The notes beneath the pieces are model-generated. The model worked only from the letters and a program-made list of their open reading frames with translations. It ran no database searches and had not been told where the DNA came from. The translations under genes were made by a program, and so were the position numbers. Shown one piece after another: positions 1-9,700 of a DNA stretch of 64,000 nucleotides. Each line of letters starts with the position of its first letter. Within the stretch, counting starts at the first letter, position 1. This stretch comes from Glycomyces arizonensis DSM 44726 (GTDB lineage: Bacteria; Actinomycetota; Actinomycetes; Mycobacteriales; Micromonosporaceae), in the NCBI RefSeq assembly GCF_000482705.1, contig NZ_AXWO01000020.1:32429-96428 (forward strand), given 5' to 3'.

Positions 1-443
1 TCGCCGAACCGCAGGGAGTCCATGACGGCGATCGGGCGGGCGCCCATCGCGATGATGTCGCGGATGATGCCGCCGACGCCGGTGGCGGCGCCCTGCTTGG
101 GCTCCACGAACGACGGGTGGTTGTGGGACTCGACCTTGAACGTCACCGCGAGGTGCTCGTCGATGGCGACCACGCCGGCGTTCTCGCCGATGCCGGCGAG
201 CAGACGAGGCGTCTTCGGGTTCTTCTCCCCGAACTGCCGCAGGTGCACCCTGCTGGACTTGTACGAGCAGTGCTCGGACCACATGATCGAGTACATGGCC
301 AGCTCGGACTGGGTGGGACGGCGGCCCAGGATCTGGCGGATCCGGGCGTACTCGTCCTCGGCCAGGCCGAGTTCGGCGTAGGGCTGCTTCTCGTCGGGGG
401 TGGCCTCGGCCACCCCGACCGTGTCGAGCATCTGTCTCGTCAT
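1..443 (-). CDS. purL: Phosphoribosylformylglycinamidine synthase subunit PurL, N-terminal part (cut by window edge)
   Basis: Cytoplasmic enzyme of de novo purine synthesis: the synthetase subunit that converts FGAR to FGAM with ATP and ammonia delivered by PurQ. Only the first 147 codons are in the window; the frame is open to base 1. The start ATG (441-443) opens [20 protein letters not shown], and the translation carries the family signatures [20 protein letters not shown] and [21 protein letters not shown], the latter being the ATP/substrate-binding region. The start overlaps the purQ stop by four bases (ATGA), so the two subunits are probably translationally coupled. Nothing looks broken in the visible part. 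Confidence 0.95.
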   Translation of the reverse strand, partial: MTRQMLDTVGVAEATPDEKQPYAELGLAEDEYARIRQILGRRPTQSELAMYSIMWSEHCSYKSSRVHLRQFGEKNPKTPRLLAGIGENAGVVAIDEHLAVTFKVESHNHPSFVEPKQGAATGVGGIIRDIIAMGARPIAVMDSLRFG

Positions 444-1123
444 CGCGCGGCTCCCTCGTTCAGATAGGCCGTAATGGAGGCGACCACGCCGAGCCCGTCG
501 GTGGACGGGCCGGTGAGCGCCTCGACGGCGTGCTCGGGGTGCGGCATGAGCCCCACGACGTTCCCCGCCTCGTTGGACACCCCGGCGATGTCGCGCATCG
601 CGCCGTTGGGGTTGTCGAGATAGCGGAAGACGACCTGGCCGTTCGCCTCGAGCCGGTCCAGCGTCGCCTCGTCGGCGACGTAGCGGCCCTCGCCGTGCTT
701 GGCGGGGAAGACGACCTCCGCGCCGGACGCGTAGGCGTTCGTCCAGGCGGTGGCGGCGGTCTCGACGCGCAGGCGCGCGGGGCGGTTGCGGTAGCGCAGG
801 TGGGCGTTGCGCACCAGCGCACCGGGAAGCAGGTGCGATTCGCACAGCACCTGGAAGCCGTTGCAGACGCCGAGGACGGGCATGCCCCGTCCGGCGGCGT
901 CGCGGACCAGGCCCATGACCTCCGAGAAGCGCGCGATTGCGCCGCAGCGGAGGTAGTCGCCGTAGGAGAACCCGCCGGGCAGGAAGACGGCGTCGACGCT
1001 GCGGAGCATCGCGTCGTCGTGCCACAGCGCCACCGGCTCGGCCCCGCCGAGGCGCACGGCGCGGGCCGCGTCGCGGTCGTCGAGCGAGCCGGGGAAGGTG
1101 ACGATGCCGATGCGGGCACTCAT
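440..1123 (-). CDS. purQ: Phosphoribosylformylglycinamidine synthase subunit PurQ
   Basis: Class I glutamine amidotransferase subunit (227 aa) that hydrolyses glutamine and hands ammonia to PurL. Visible features are the N-terminal [20 protein letters not shown], the nucleophile elbow GVCNGFQ with catalytic Cys near residue 86, and the C-terminal PHPEHAVE segment carrying the His-Glu pair of the triad. Length is normal for the family. The start ATG (1121-1123) overlaps the purS stop in an ATGA and its own stop overlaps the purL start the same way, so purS, purQ and purL form one coupled operon read leftwards. Confidence 0.97.
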   Translation of the reverse strand: MSARIGIVTFPGSLDDRDAARAVRLGGAEPVALWHDDAMLRSVDAVFLPGGFSYGDYLRCGAIARFSEVMGLVRDAAGRGMPVLGVCNGFQVLCESHLLPGALVRNAHLRYRNRPARLRVETAATAWTNAYASGAEVVFPAKHGEGRYVADEATLDRLEANGQVVFRYLDNPNGAMRDIAGVSNEAGNVVGLMPHPEHAVEALTGPSTDGLGVVASITAYLNEGAAR

Positions 1124-1374
1124 ACGGCGTCCTCGCTGAGCACCGAGACGGTGAAGTTCTCGATGACGGGGTTCGCCAGGAGCTGGTCGGCGATGATCTG
1201 CGACTGCTCCTCGGCATTGGTCACGGATGGGTCGAACTCGATCTCGACGCGCTTGCCGATCCGCACGGACTTCACATCGTTGACGCCTAGGCGGGGCAGC
1301 GCCCCGAGCACGGCCTCGCCCTGCGGGTCGAGGATCTCGGACTTCAGCATCACGTCGACCACTACACGGGCCAC
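1120..1374 (-). CDS. purS: PurS subunit of FGAM synthase
   Basis: Small (84 aa) structural subunit that bridges PurQ and PurL in the three-part FGAM synthase of Gram-positive bacteria. I chose the GTG at 1374 because it opens (V/M)[19 protein letters not shown], the usual N-terminus of the family, and an AGGAG sits 7 bases upstream; a TTG 39 bases further upstream would add an atypical extension. The sequence contains the conserved DPQG and [12 protein letters not shown] segments. First gene of the purS-purQ-purL operon; a possible -10 (TATGCT, minus strand, about 1413-1418) lies in the gap from purB. Confidence 0.95.
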   Translation of the reverse strand: MARVVVDVMLKSEILDPQGEAVLGALPRLGVNDVKSVRIGKRVEIEFDPSVTNAEEQSQIIADQLLANPVIENFTVSVLSEDAV

Positions 1375-1479
1375 GGTCGCACTCCTGTCGGTCACTTGGA
1401 CGGGACAGGCCAAGCATATTCAGCGGGTCTGACCAGGGCCAGCGACGCGCTCAGGGTGTCGGTGCCACGTCACACGAAC

Positions 1480-2898
1480 TCAGAGGATGCCTCCGGGCCC
1501 GTAGGCGGCGGCCTCAGGGTGCGTTTTCGCGACCGCGGCCACCCTTTCGGCGACGCGGTCGACCTGATCGCCTGCCGCGCCAACGAATTCACCCGTATCG
1601 GCTACGAGCCGGCCCAGCTCAGACCGGTTCATCGGCAGGCGCTCGTCGGCGGCGAGCCGGTCGAACAGGTCGTTGCCGCGCTGCCCGGATTCGCGCATGG
1701 CGCGCGCCACGGCGACGGCGTGCTCCTTGATCGCCTCGTGCGCGTCCTCGCGTCCGGCGCCGCGCCTGACGGCCTCCATCAGGACTTTCGTCGAGGTCAG
1801 GAACGGCAGGTACCGGTCGAGCTCGGCGCCGACGACCGCCGGGTAGGCCCCGAAATTGTCCAGGACCGTGAGAAAGGTCTCATAAAGCCCGTCGACGGCG
1901 AAGCACAGGTCCGGCAGCGCGACGCGGCGCACCACCGAGCACGACACGTCGCCCTCGTTCCACTGGTCCCCGGCGAGCTCGCCGAGCATCGCCGCGTAGC
2001 CGCGGGCGACCACGGCCAGGCCGTTGATGCGCTCGGAGGAGCGGGTGTTCATCTTGTGCGGCATGGCGGAGGAGCCCACCTGGCCCTCCATGAAGCCCTC
2101 GGTGGCCAGCTCGGCGCCCGCCATGAGCCGGATCGTCAGCGCGGCCGACGAAGGCGCGGCCACCGACTGCACGAGAGCCGAGCCCGCCTCGTAATCCAGC
2201 GAGCGCGGGTAGACCTGCCCGACCGAGTCCATGACGCGCTCGAAGCCGAGGTGGGCGGCGACGCGGCGCTCCAGCTCGGCGAGCTTCGCGCCGTCGCCGC
2301 CGAACAGGTCGAGCATGTCCTGGGCGGTCCCGACCGGGCCCTTGATCCCGCGCAGCGGGTAGCGGCGCAGCAGCTCCTCGATCCGCTCGTAAGCGCCCAG
2401 CAGTTCCTCGGCCCACGTCGCGAAGCGCTTCCCGAGCGTCGTGGCCTGCGCGGGCACGTTGTGGCTGCGCCCGGCCATGACGAGGTCCCGGTACTGCTCG
2501 GCGCGGGCGGCCAGGCGCACCGCGGCGGCGACGAGCCGGTCGCGGACGAGTTCGAGCGACTGCCTGACCTGCATCTGCTCGACGTTCTCGGTCAGGTCGC
2601 GGCTGGTCATGCCCTTGTGGATGTGCTGGTGGCCCGCGAGGTCGGAGAACTCCTCGATGCGGGCCTTGACGTCGTGCTTGGTGACGCGCTCGCGCTCGGT
2701 GATCGAGGCGAGGTCGACGGTGTCGAGCACGCGCTCGTAGTCGGCGATCACGCCCTCGGGCACGGTCACGCCCAGCTCGTGCTGGGCCTTGAGCACCGCC
2801 AGCCACAACCGCCGCTCGGCCTTGATCTTGCCGACGGGGTCCCAGATGTCGCGCATCTGCTGGGAGGCGTACCGCTCGGCGAGCACATTCGGAGTCAC
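1480..2898 (-). CDS. purB: Adenylosuccinate lyase
   Basis: 472-aa fumarase/aspartase-superfamily lyase acting twice in purine synthesis: SAICAR to AICAR plus fumarate, and adenylosuccinate to AMP plus fumarate. Diagnostic segments are TSRDLTENVEQMQ, RSHNVPAQATTLGKR and the superfamily signature GSSAMPHKMNTRSSE carrying the catalytic serine loop. The start is GTG (2896-2898, VTPNVLAERYASQQM); no good Shine-Dalgarno is visible. It diverges from purD across an 88-base gap that holds a perfect 30-bp palindrome, and lies about 105 bases upstream of purS in the same direction, so it may share regulation with that operon. Confidence 0.96.
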   Translation of the reverse strand: MTPNVLAERYASQQMRDIWDPVGKIKAERRLWLAVLKAQHELGVTVPEGVIADYERVLDTVDLASITERERVTKHDVKARIEEFSDLAGHQHIHKGMTSRDLTENVEQMQVRQSLELVRDRLVAAAVRLAARAEQYRDLVMAGRSHNVPAQATTLGKRFATWAEELLGAYERIEELLRRYPLRGIKGPVGTAQDMLDLFGGDGAKLAELERRVAAHLGFERVMDSVGQVYPRSLDYEAGSALVQSVAAPSSAALTIRLMAGAELATEGFMEGQVGSSAMPHKMNTRSSERINGLAVVARGYAAMLGELAGDQWNEGDVSCSVVRRVALPDLCFAVDGLYETFLTVLDNFGAYPAVVGAELDRYLPFLTSTKVLMEAVRRGAGREDAHEAIKEHAVAVARAMRESGQRGNDLFDRLAADERLPMNRSELGRLVADTGEFVGAAGDQVDRVAERVAAVAKTHPEAAAYGPGGIL

Positions 2899-2909
2899 GC
2901 GGCAATCAT

Positions 2910-2939
2910 GACATCGCGCACGCATGCGTGCGCGATGTC
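2910..2939. promoter_or_regulatory. Perfect 30-bp palindrome between purB and purD
   Basis: The left arm is GACATCGCGCACGCA and the right arm its exact reverse complement, with no central spacer. It starts 12 bases upstream of the purB start codon and ends 47 bases before purD. A symmetric site between two divergent purine genes suggests an operator for a dimeric repressor; a cruciform or transcript hairpin is also possible. The regulator is not in the window. Confidence 0.6.
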
Positions 2940-2973
2940 TCGGCGCGCCTGTTAACCAGCGCCTATTCACCCC

Positions 2974-2979
2974 GTAAAC
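2974..2979 (+). promoter_or_regulatory. -10 box TAAACT of purD, leaderless
   Basis: TAAACT ends seven bases before the purD GTG, the spacing expected if transcription starts at or next to the start codon. A GTTAAC stands near the -35 position. No Shine-Dalgarno precedes the gene, which supports a leaderless message. Confidence 0.5.
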
Positions 2980-2986
2980 TGGCCGG

Positions 2987-4207
2987 GTGCGAGTACTCCT
3001 GATCGGCACCGGCGGCCGCGAGCACGCCATCGCCGCGGCCCTGGCCGCCGACGAATCCGTTGACGCGCTCATCTGCGCCCCGGGCAGCCCCGGCATGGGC
3101 GAGCTGGGCCGGTGCGTCCCGGTGAACGCGAACGACCCGGCCGCGGTCGCGTCGCTGGCGGTCACCTCCGCCGCCGACCTGGTCATCGTCGGCCCCGAGG
3201 CACCGCTGGTGGCGGGTGTGGCCGACGCGGTGCGCGCCAAGGGCATCCCGGTGTACGGGCCGAGCCGCGAGGCCGCCCGCATCGAGGGCTCGAAGGCCTT
3301 CGCGAAGGAGGTCATGGCCGCCGCGAACGTGCCGACCGCCGCCGCGCGCGCCTGCCGGACCCCCGAGGAGGTCGCGGCCGCGCTCGACGAGTTCGGCGCG
3401 CCGTACGTCGTCAAGGACGACGGCCTCGCCGCGGGCAAGGGCGTCATCGTCACCGACGACCGCGAGGCGGCCCTGGCGCACGCGATCGAATGCGAGCGGG
3501 TCGTCGTCGAGGAGTACCTCGACGGCCCCGAGGTCTCGCTGTTCGTCGTCACCGACGGCGAGACGGCCCGCCCGATGCTCCCCGCGCAGGACTTCAAGCG
3601 CGTCGGCGACGGCGGCACGGGCCCGAACACCGGCGGCATGGGCGCCTACACGCCGCTGCCGTGGGCCCCCGACGACCTGGTGTCCGAGATCATGACCCGT
3701 GTGGCCGAGCCGACGCTGGCCGAGCTGGCCGGGCGCGGCACCCCGTTCGTCGGCACCCTGTACTGCGGGCTGGCGCTGACGGCGAAGGGCCTCAAGGTCG
3801 TCGAGTTCAACGCCCGGTTCGGCGACCCGGAGATCCAGCCGATCCTCTCGCTCCTGGAGTCCCCGCTGGGCGAGCTGCTGTACGCCGCCGCCACCGGCAA
3901 GCTCGCCGGCTTCGGGCCGCTGTGGTGGCGCGAGGGCGCGGCGGTCTGCGTCGTGGTCGCGAACGAGGGCTACCCGGAGGCGACGGTCACCGGGCGGCCG
4001 ATCTACGGCGCCGAGCAGGAGGGCGTGCTCCATGCGGGCACCGCGCTGGACGCGACGGGGCAGCTGATCGCCACCGGCGGTCGCGTCCTCAACTGCGTGG
4101 GGACGGGCGCCTCCGTGGCCGAGGCCCGGCAGGAGGCCTACACGCTGGCCGAGGGCGTCAAGCTCGAAGGCGCGCACTTCCGCGGCGACATCGCCGCGAA
4201 CATCTGA
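2987..4207 (+). CDS. purD: Phosphoribosylamine-glycine ligase
   Basis: 406-aa ATP-grasp enzyme making GAR from phosphoribosylamine, glycine and ATP, the second step of purine synthesis. The N-terminal MRVLLIGTGGREHAIAAAL is the family signature, followed by the ATP-grasp elements KAFAKEVM, YVVKDDGLAAGKGVIVTD and the metal-binding RFGDPEIQ. The GTG start is favoured by the family N-terminus and the adjacent -10 box. Full length, no anomalies. It diverges from purB and is separated by about 100 bases from the universal stress protein gene. Confidence 0.97.
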   Translation: MRVLLIGTGGREHAIAAALAADESVDALICAPGSPGMGELGRCVPVNANDPAAVASLAVTSAADLVIVGPEAPLVAGVADAVRAKGIPVYGPSREAARIEGSKAFAKEVMAAANVPTAAARACRTPEEVAAALDEFGAPYVVKDDGLAAGKGVIVTDDREAALAHAIECERVVVEEYLDGPEVSLFVVTDGETARPMLPAQDFKRVGDGGTGPNTGGMGAYTPLPWAPDDLVSEIMTRVAEPTLAELAGRGTPFVGTLYCGLALTAKGLKVVEFNARFGDPEIQPILSLLESPLGELLYAAATGKLAGFGPLWWREGAAVCVVVANEGYPEATVTGRPIYGAEQEGVLHAGTALDATGQLIATGGRVLNCVGTGASVAEARQEAYTLAEGVKLEGAHFRGDIAANI

Positions 4208-4308
4208 CCGCCCCGCCCGCGCGGCGGAATCGCATATATGAGCCCTTCTCGGCCCGATGCCGGAGACACTGGAGGCGAACCAGTGGCGCACCGGCAGAAG
4301 GGACGGAC

Positions 4309-4746
4309 ATGGCGCACGAAGAACGAGGACGCATCGTGGTCGGCGTCGACGGCTCCCCGTCGTCGACGCAGGCGCTCACGTGGGCGCTGCGGCAGGCGGA
4401 GATCACCGGCGCGTCCATCGAGGCGGTCCACGCCTGGCAGATCCCCATGACGTACGGGGCGCCGGTGGCGGTCCTCCCCGGCGAGGACTTCGCCGAGTCG
4501 GCCGAGCGGGCACTGGCCGAGTCCGTCGACGAGGTGCTGGGCGGCCGCGAGGACCTCCCGGTGAGGCGCATCGCCGAGCACGGCCTGCCCGCCAAGGTGC
4601 TCCTGGAGCACTCGCAGGACGCCGAGCTGCTGGTGGTCGGCAGCCGCGGGCGCGGCGGCTTCAAGGGCCTGCTGCTCGGCTCGGTGAGCCTGCACTGCGT
4701 CACGCACGCGCACTGCCCGGTCGTGGTGCTCCGGCACGAGGACTGA
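4309..4746 (+). CDS. Universal stress protein, UspA family
   Basis: 145-aa single Usp domain, probably a cytoplasmic ATP-binding stress protein. It opens with RGRIVVGVDGSPSSTQALTW and ends with the nucleotide-binding motif GSRGRGGFKGLLLGSVS followed by CPVVVLR. The ATG at 4309 is preceded by AGAAGGGA. The gene converges on arcA with only four bases between the two stop codons. Its signal and partner cannot be told from the sequence. Confidence 0.93.
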   Translation: MAHEERGRIVVGVDGSPSSTQALTWALRQAEITGASIEAVHAWQIPMTYGAPVAVLPGEDFAESAERALAESVDEVLGGREDLPVRRIAEHGLPAKVLLEHSQDAELLVVGSRGRGGFKGLLLGSVSLHCVTHAHCPVVVLRHED

Positions 4747-4750
4747 GGCC

Positions 4751-5971
4751 TCAGGCGGCCTCTGGGAGACCGTCGCGGGAGACCGGGCAGGACATGCACC
4801 TGGGGCCGCCGCGGCCCGAGCCCAGTTCCGAGCCGGGGATGGTCATGGTCTTGACCCCGGCGCGCTCCAGGCGGGCGTTGGTGACCGTGTTGCGCTCGTA
4901 GGCGACCGCGACGCCGGGGGCGAGGGCGAGCGTGTTGTTCCCGTCGTCCCACTGCTCCCGCTCGGCGGTGACCACGTCCCGCTCGCCGGTGTGGATGATC
5001 TCGATGCCGTCCACGCCGATCGCCTCGGCGGCCGCGGCCAGGAACGGCCGGGGGCCCTCGATGTCGAGTTCGGACTCCTCGCCCGGCCTGACGGTGTAGG
5101 CCTCCAGGCGGTGCTCGGCGGGCGCGTACATGACCATGCGGTGCGCGTCGACCATGGTGCACAGCGTGTCGAGGTGCATGGTGGCGCGGCGCTGCGCGAT
5201 CGGGACGACGAGGACGGTGTGGACGGATCCGCGCTCGAAGGCCCGGCGCGCGAGCCGCTCGGCTCCGGCCGGGGTGGTGCGCTCGCCGACGCCGACGGCG
5301 AGGACGCCGGGGGCGAGCGCCAGGACGTCGCCGCCTTCGAGGTGCTCCAGCGACGGGTCGTAGAGCTTCGGCACCGCGGCGAAGCGCGGATGGTGGCGGT
5401 AGATGATGCCGGTCAGGGTCGTCTCGCGGCGCCGGGCGGGCATCGCGAGGCTGGTGACGGCGACGGCGTCGCCGATCCACACCGACGAGTCGCGGGTGAA
5501 CATCATGTTCGGCAGGGGGTCGATGACGAAGTCGGTGCCGCGCATGAGCTTGTGGCGCAGGCTGTGGGAAGAGCCGAACTCCTCTTTGGTGGCGCCTTCG
5601 ATGAGGACCGCGGTGAGCCGCTCCGGTTCGAGGTCGGCCAGGTAGGCCGCGAGCTCGACGCCGAGGGTGTGGCCGAGCCGCACGTCCGCGGCCACTGAGG
5701 CGATGACCTCCTCGCGGGCGGCGGGCAGGTAGAGGCATTCGGTGAGCAGTGCGCCGACGTAGAGGACTTCGACCTCGTGTTCGATGAGGGTGCGGGCGAA
5801 CCGGTCGTGCTCGGCCTGGGCCCGCTCGACCCACGGGATGCCGTCGAACAGCAGCGCACCGGTGTTGCGCGGGGTCAGGCGGCGCAGTTCGCCGCCGGGG
5901 CGGTGCAGCATGACGCTGCGCAGGCGGCCCACTTCGGAATCGACACCGTAGGAGTGCATCGTCGAACTCAT
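4751..5971 (-). CDS. arcA: Arginine deiminase
   Basis: 406-aa guanidino-group hydrolase converting arginine to citrulline and ammonia. Key segments are [43 protein letters not shown] and, near the C-terminus, [13 protein letters not shown] with the catalytic cysteine. The ATG at 5971 is chosen over an upstream start at 6007 because TATTGT lies seven bases before it (minus strand), a leaderless layout; a further ATG lies at 5959. No arcB or arcC neighbour is present, so the role may be arginine or pH homeostasis rather than a full fermentation pathway (inference). Confidence 0.93.
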   Translation of the reverse strand: MSSTMHSYGVDSEVGRLRSVMLHRPGGELRRLTPRNTGALLFDGIPWVERAQAEHDRFARTLIEHEVEVLYVGALLTECLYLPAAREEVIASVAADVRLGHTLGVELAAYLADLEPERLTAVLIEGATKEEFGSSHSLRHKLMRGTDFVIDPLPNMMFTRDSSVWIGDAVAVTSLAMPARRRETTLTGIIYRHHPRFAAVPKLYDPSLEHLEGGDVLALAPGVLAVGVGERTTPAGAERLARRAFERGSVHTVLVVPIAQRRATMHLDTLCTMVDAHRMVMYAPAEHRLEAYTVRPGEESELDIEGPRPFLAAAAEAIGVDGIEIIHTGERDVVTAEREQWDDGNNTLALAPGVAVAYERNTVTNARLERAGVKTMTIPGSELGSGRGGPRCMSCPVSRDGLPEAA

Positions 5972-6062
5972 GATCCAGACAATAGAGGCACTGCCACCGA
6001 AGATCAACTTTTCTCTGTTAACGTGGATCGACTGAGCGTGACGACTACCCCCGGGACGCCCA

Positions 6063-6524
6063 TTGACACAGTTGGAACTCGTTATCCCACTCCGGAGGAG
6101 GGCTCTGGGAGCCGACGACGGCCACCTTCACCCAGGGCTGGTGCCGTGGCGCGCCGCGGTGTGCGCGAGCACCGACGCGTGCCTGCTGCTGTCCGAGGAC
6201 AGCCGGATCGTCGCGGTCGCGCCGGTGGCCAGGGAGATGCTCGACCTGCCCGTGGAGGTCGAGTCCACGAGGCCGCGGTTCCTCCACTGCGGCCTGAGCT
6301 TCCTGGACTTCACCGCGGGGGCGCAGCCGCTGCAGGACGCCGAGCTGGCGCGGCTGGCGCCGGTGCAGTCGCTCCAGACGGACGCGTTGGAGCGGAGCCT
6401 GATCCGCATCGACCGCCGCGGCGTGCACCGGACGTTCGACGTGGTGGCCTCGCCGCTGCACTCGCCGCCGCGGCTCGACGCAATAGGAGCCCTCGCGTTC
6501 TTCACGCCGGTGGGGCCGGGCTAG
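6063..6524 (+). CDS. PAS-like small protein, function unknown
   Basis: 153-aa soluble protein with a segment that reads like a PAS fold: [20 protein letters not shown], then [14 protein letters not shown] and a C-terminal strand-rich part ending in [11 protein letters not shown]. No output domain follows, so it may be a stand-alone sensor or a partner of another regulator. The start is uncertain: TTG at 6063 gives the full frame, while an in-frame GTG at 6141 would remove 26 residues. It stands alone between the divergent arcA and the convergent glucanase-like gene. Confidence 0.6.
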   Translation: MTQLELVIPLRRRALGADDGHLHPGLVPWRAAVCASTDACLLLSEDSRIVAVAPVAREMLDLPVEVESTRPRFLHCGLSFLDFTAGAQPLQDAELARLAPVQSLQTDALERSLIRIDRRGVHRTFDVVASPLHSPPRLDAIGALAFFTPVGPG

Positions 6525-6622
6525 GGCCTGTGCGAGGGCTCGGGGCGAGGCGGTATCCGATTCCGTTCGCCCCGCTCGCAGTACCGACTTATAGCCTGCA
6601 AGCACCGTTGGTTGTTTTATAG

Positions 6623-6635
6623 CCTATAAGATATA
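6623..6635. repeat. AT-rich 13-mer, copy A
   Basis: CCTATAAGATATA, found exactly twice more in the window (15224-15236 and, on the other strand, 58600-58612). Here it lies in the convergent gap after the PAS-like gene, in an AT-rich stretch that also repeats TATAGCCT. Function unknown. Confidence 0.7.
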
Positions 6636-6662
6636 AAATTACTGCGCCAAGTGGGGAAGGCT

Positions 6663-6689
6663 CTCCAGGCACCGGTGTCGTGCCTGGAG
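6663..6689. terminator. Hairpin, 10-bp stem
   Basis: CTCCAGGCAC pairs with GTGCCTGGAG around a 7-base loop. It is in a convergent gap and lacks a T-run, so it is at best a factor-assisted terminator. Confidence 0.5.
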
Positions 6690-6725
6690 GGCTGCACGAC
6701 GCCCCCTCGGGGTTCTCAACTCATT

Positions 6726-6777
6726 GAGTGATGAGTGCGTCCGGGCGGCGGTCGCCGCCCGGACGCACTCATCACTC
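6726..6777. terminator. Perfect 52-base inverted repeat (25-bp stem, 2-base loop)
   Basis: The left arm 6726-6750 is the exact reverse complement of 6753-6777. It ends 15 bases before the stop of the minus-strand glucanase-like gene and lies beyond the PAS-like gene, so it probably ends transcription from both sides. Neither side has a clear T-run. The stem is much longer than a typical terminator. Confidence 0.65.
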
Positions 6778-6792
6778 GTCATTCATCACTTG

Positions 6793-9700
6793 TCACTCGA
6801 TGATGAGCTCGAAGGTGCTGGTGGTGTTCTTGATGTCCTGGTGGTTGCCGCTCATCTCCAGGTTGTGGAAGACCGCCGAGCCGACCGCCGGTCCCTGCCC
6901 CGCTTCGGGCATCTCGTTGACCCAGATGCCGAAACCGGACTTGTCCTGGAACTCGTCGCCGCTGAGCCGCGCGCCGGTGATCGTGACGTCGGTGAACACG
7001 GTGTCGGTGACCGAGTGCTCCGGCTGGCCGCCGGTGTACTTGGTCTGGAACATGATCCCCGAGTAGGTCGGATCCACGATGTCCACATTGCTGACCCGGA
7101 TGCCCTCGAACGCCTTGTCCGCCGAGAAGACCCAGATGCCGGGGAAGGTCTGCGCTCCCCAGAAATGGCCTCCCGCCCGCACGACCGAGATGTTCTCGAA
7201 CCGGGTGGGCGAGGCGGAGCTGAAGCCGTCCATCGGATAGCCGAAGTCGAGCGAGCTGATGGTGATGCCCGAGTAGACCAGCGTGTCGGCGATGTGGATG
7301 TTCCGGAACGTGTTCCCGAACCCGCCGTAGACCGCCAGTCCGGCGGCCCGCCAGGTCAGCATCGAGGTCAGGTTCTCGTACACGTTGCCGGTCTGGTCGC
7401 CGCCGCCCGCGTCGGTGGCGGCGAACAGCGCGAAGCTGTCGTCACCCGAGGCGCGGGACTCGACGTTCCGCACCACGTTGCCCGTGCTGCCGTTGGTCAT
7501 GTTCAGCGTGTCCGCGAACAGGTTGCGGACTCGCGAGTTCTGGATCACGGTGTCGCTGATGTTCGAGCCCCAGAACATGCAGACCTGGTGCTCGACCCAC
7601 ATGTCGTCGATGGTCATGTCCGAGACGTTCTGCCAGTCGAAGACCTTGCCGGGGCCGTCGATGCGCGTGATGTAGTTGCCGAAGTAGGCAAAGCCGGAGA
7701 AGGTGGACCCGTTCGCCGTCGCATCGGCCCGGAAGCCGACGTCGGTGTTGCTCTGGCCCTGCGGCGCGTAGAACCGGGTGTACCACGGGCCAGCGCCGAT
7801 CACCTCGGTCGCCTTGCCGTAGACCTGGAACTTCTGCGCGGTCTGGTAGTCGCCCGGCGGCAGGTACACGCCGAGCAGGTCGCCCGAGGTGTCCATTCGG
7901 AACTCGTTCAAGGCGGCTTGCACGTCCTGGTGGGTGAAGCCGTCCGGTTCGATGTACCGGGCCGGGTCCGGGTTCGGCTCCGGCGCGACCTGCTCCAGGC
8001 TGATGAAGTCGATCGAGTAGAAGGCCGCGCTGTTCGCCGCGTCCTTCTGGAGCCGTATGGTGCTGCCGGCCGGGATCGTCCGGTCGAGCAGCACGTTGGC
8101 CTCGTCGTAGATGTGCCGCGGCGCCCCGGAGCCCGGCGAGTTGTTCGGGCTCGCCTCGGCGCCGTAGAGCCACGCGTAGCGCGAGGTGAGCTCGATCGGC
8201 TGGAGGAATTCGCCGTCGACGTAGACGTTCAGGGTCGCGTCGATGCCTCCGCCGCCGGGCGCGTCCGGAATGGAGAACCGGGTGACCAGCGTGTTGGTGT
8301 CGGTCGTGGTGGTGAACTCGACGAACTCGCCGGTGGCGTCGAGCACCGCGGCCTGGCGTCCGGAGGCCTCGCCGGCGAGGTCGCCGATGGTCCGGTTGGG
8401 GGCGAGCACCTCGGCGCCGCCGCCGACCTGGGCGTCCTCGGCCTCGTCGAGGGTATAGGGCATGTTGGCGCCACGGCCGATGTAGAGCTCGCGGGCGGTG
8501 GTGTTGTTGTCCCGCTTGGACTCGTGCTCGTTGGCGTCGGGCGCGACCTCGGCGGTGACGGTGTAGCCGCCGTCGGCGGCGGTCCAGGTGCCGAGCGCGA
8601 TCGGGTCGGTCGAGCCGCCCGCGGCGACGACGCCGCTGTGCGAACCGGAGAGCGTCGCCACCGTCTCGCCGGTGTCGTCGTCGGTCACGGTCACGGTGAT
8701 GCCGTGGTCGCCGCCCGATGAGTCGACGCTGCCCTGGTTCTCGATCGAGACCGAGAAGGCGACCTCGTCGCCCGCCGCGGGGTTGCCGGGCGACCAGGTC
8801 ACCGCCGAGGCGACGAGGTCGGAGGTCGGGATGGCCTCCACGAGCAGCGGTTCGGGGTGGGCGTGGGCGTTGTTGTCCTCGTTCTGCTCGATGACCTCGC
8901 CGTTCGGGTCGGCTACGGCACTGAGCAGGTGCTCGCCTGCGTCCAGCGGTTCGATCACGGCGGCGACGGTCGCGTCGGCGCCGGGGTCCAGCGCGCCCAC
9001 GGGGGCGGTGCCCGCCGGCTCGCCGTCCACGAAGAGGCCGACTTCGGCCTCCGGGGACGCGAGGTCGCCGGTGTTCTCCACGGTGGCCGAGAGCGTCAGC
9101 TCGTCGGTCTCCACCGGTGAGGCGGGGCTCCACGACAGGTCCGTGACGACCAGGTCGGGGTTCGGCGCGGGGGTGCCGCGCACCTCGAACTCGGCCACCT
9201 GGGCGCCGGGCGCTCCGGTGTTGGCGCTGAACCGCAGCCGGACGTCGGCGGCGGTCGCCGAGACCGGGATGGTCACCGTGTTGCCGGTGGCCGGGTCGAA
9301 GGCGTAGTCGGCCTCGGCCTCGATGGTGGTGAACTCGCCGCCGCTCTGGTCGCGGCCCAGGACGGCGAACGTCTGCGTGCGCGGTCCCCAGATCGGGTCG
9401 GGGTTGAGCCGCACCACGATCTGCTCGATGTCGGCGTTCGCGCCGAGCGCGACCGTCAGCGTGCTGGGGAACGATCCGGACGCGCTCTCCCAGTACGTCG
9501 TGGCATCGCCGTCGTTGGCCTGCGCGGGAACGAATTCGAACGCGTGGGAGGAGGCGCTGATCGCCTTGCCGGGCGACAGGTTCCCTCCGGTCGGCTCTTC
9601 TGGCGGGTCGCTCTCGCCGTAGACCGCGAGCTCGGCGATCTGGGCGGCGGGCCAGCCGGTGTTGGCGGTGATGTGCAGGCGCACGTATCGGGTGTCCACG

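Noticed and set aside
530..3000. Long open frames opposite purS, purQ and purB on the plus strand
   Set aside because: They are mirror frames of well-conserved genes, with Arg/Ala/Gly-rich composition and no recognisable motif; common in GC-rich DNA.
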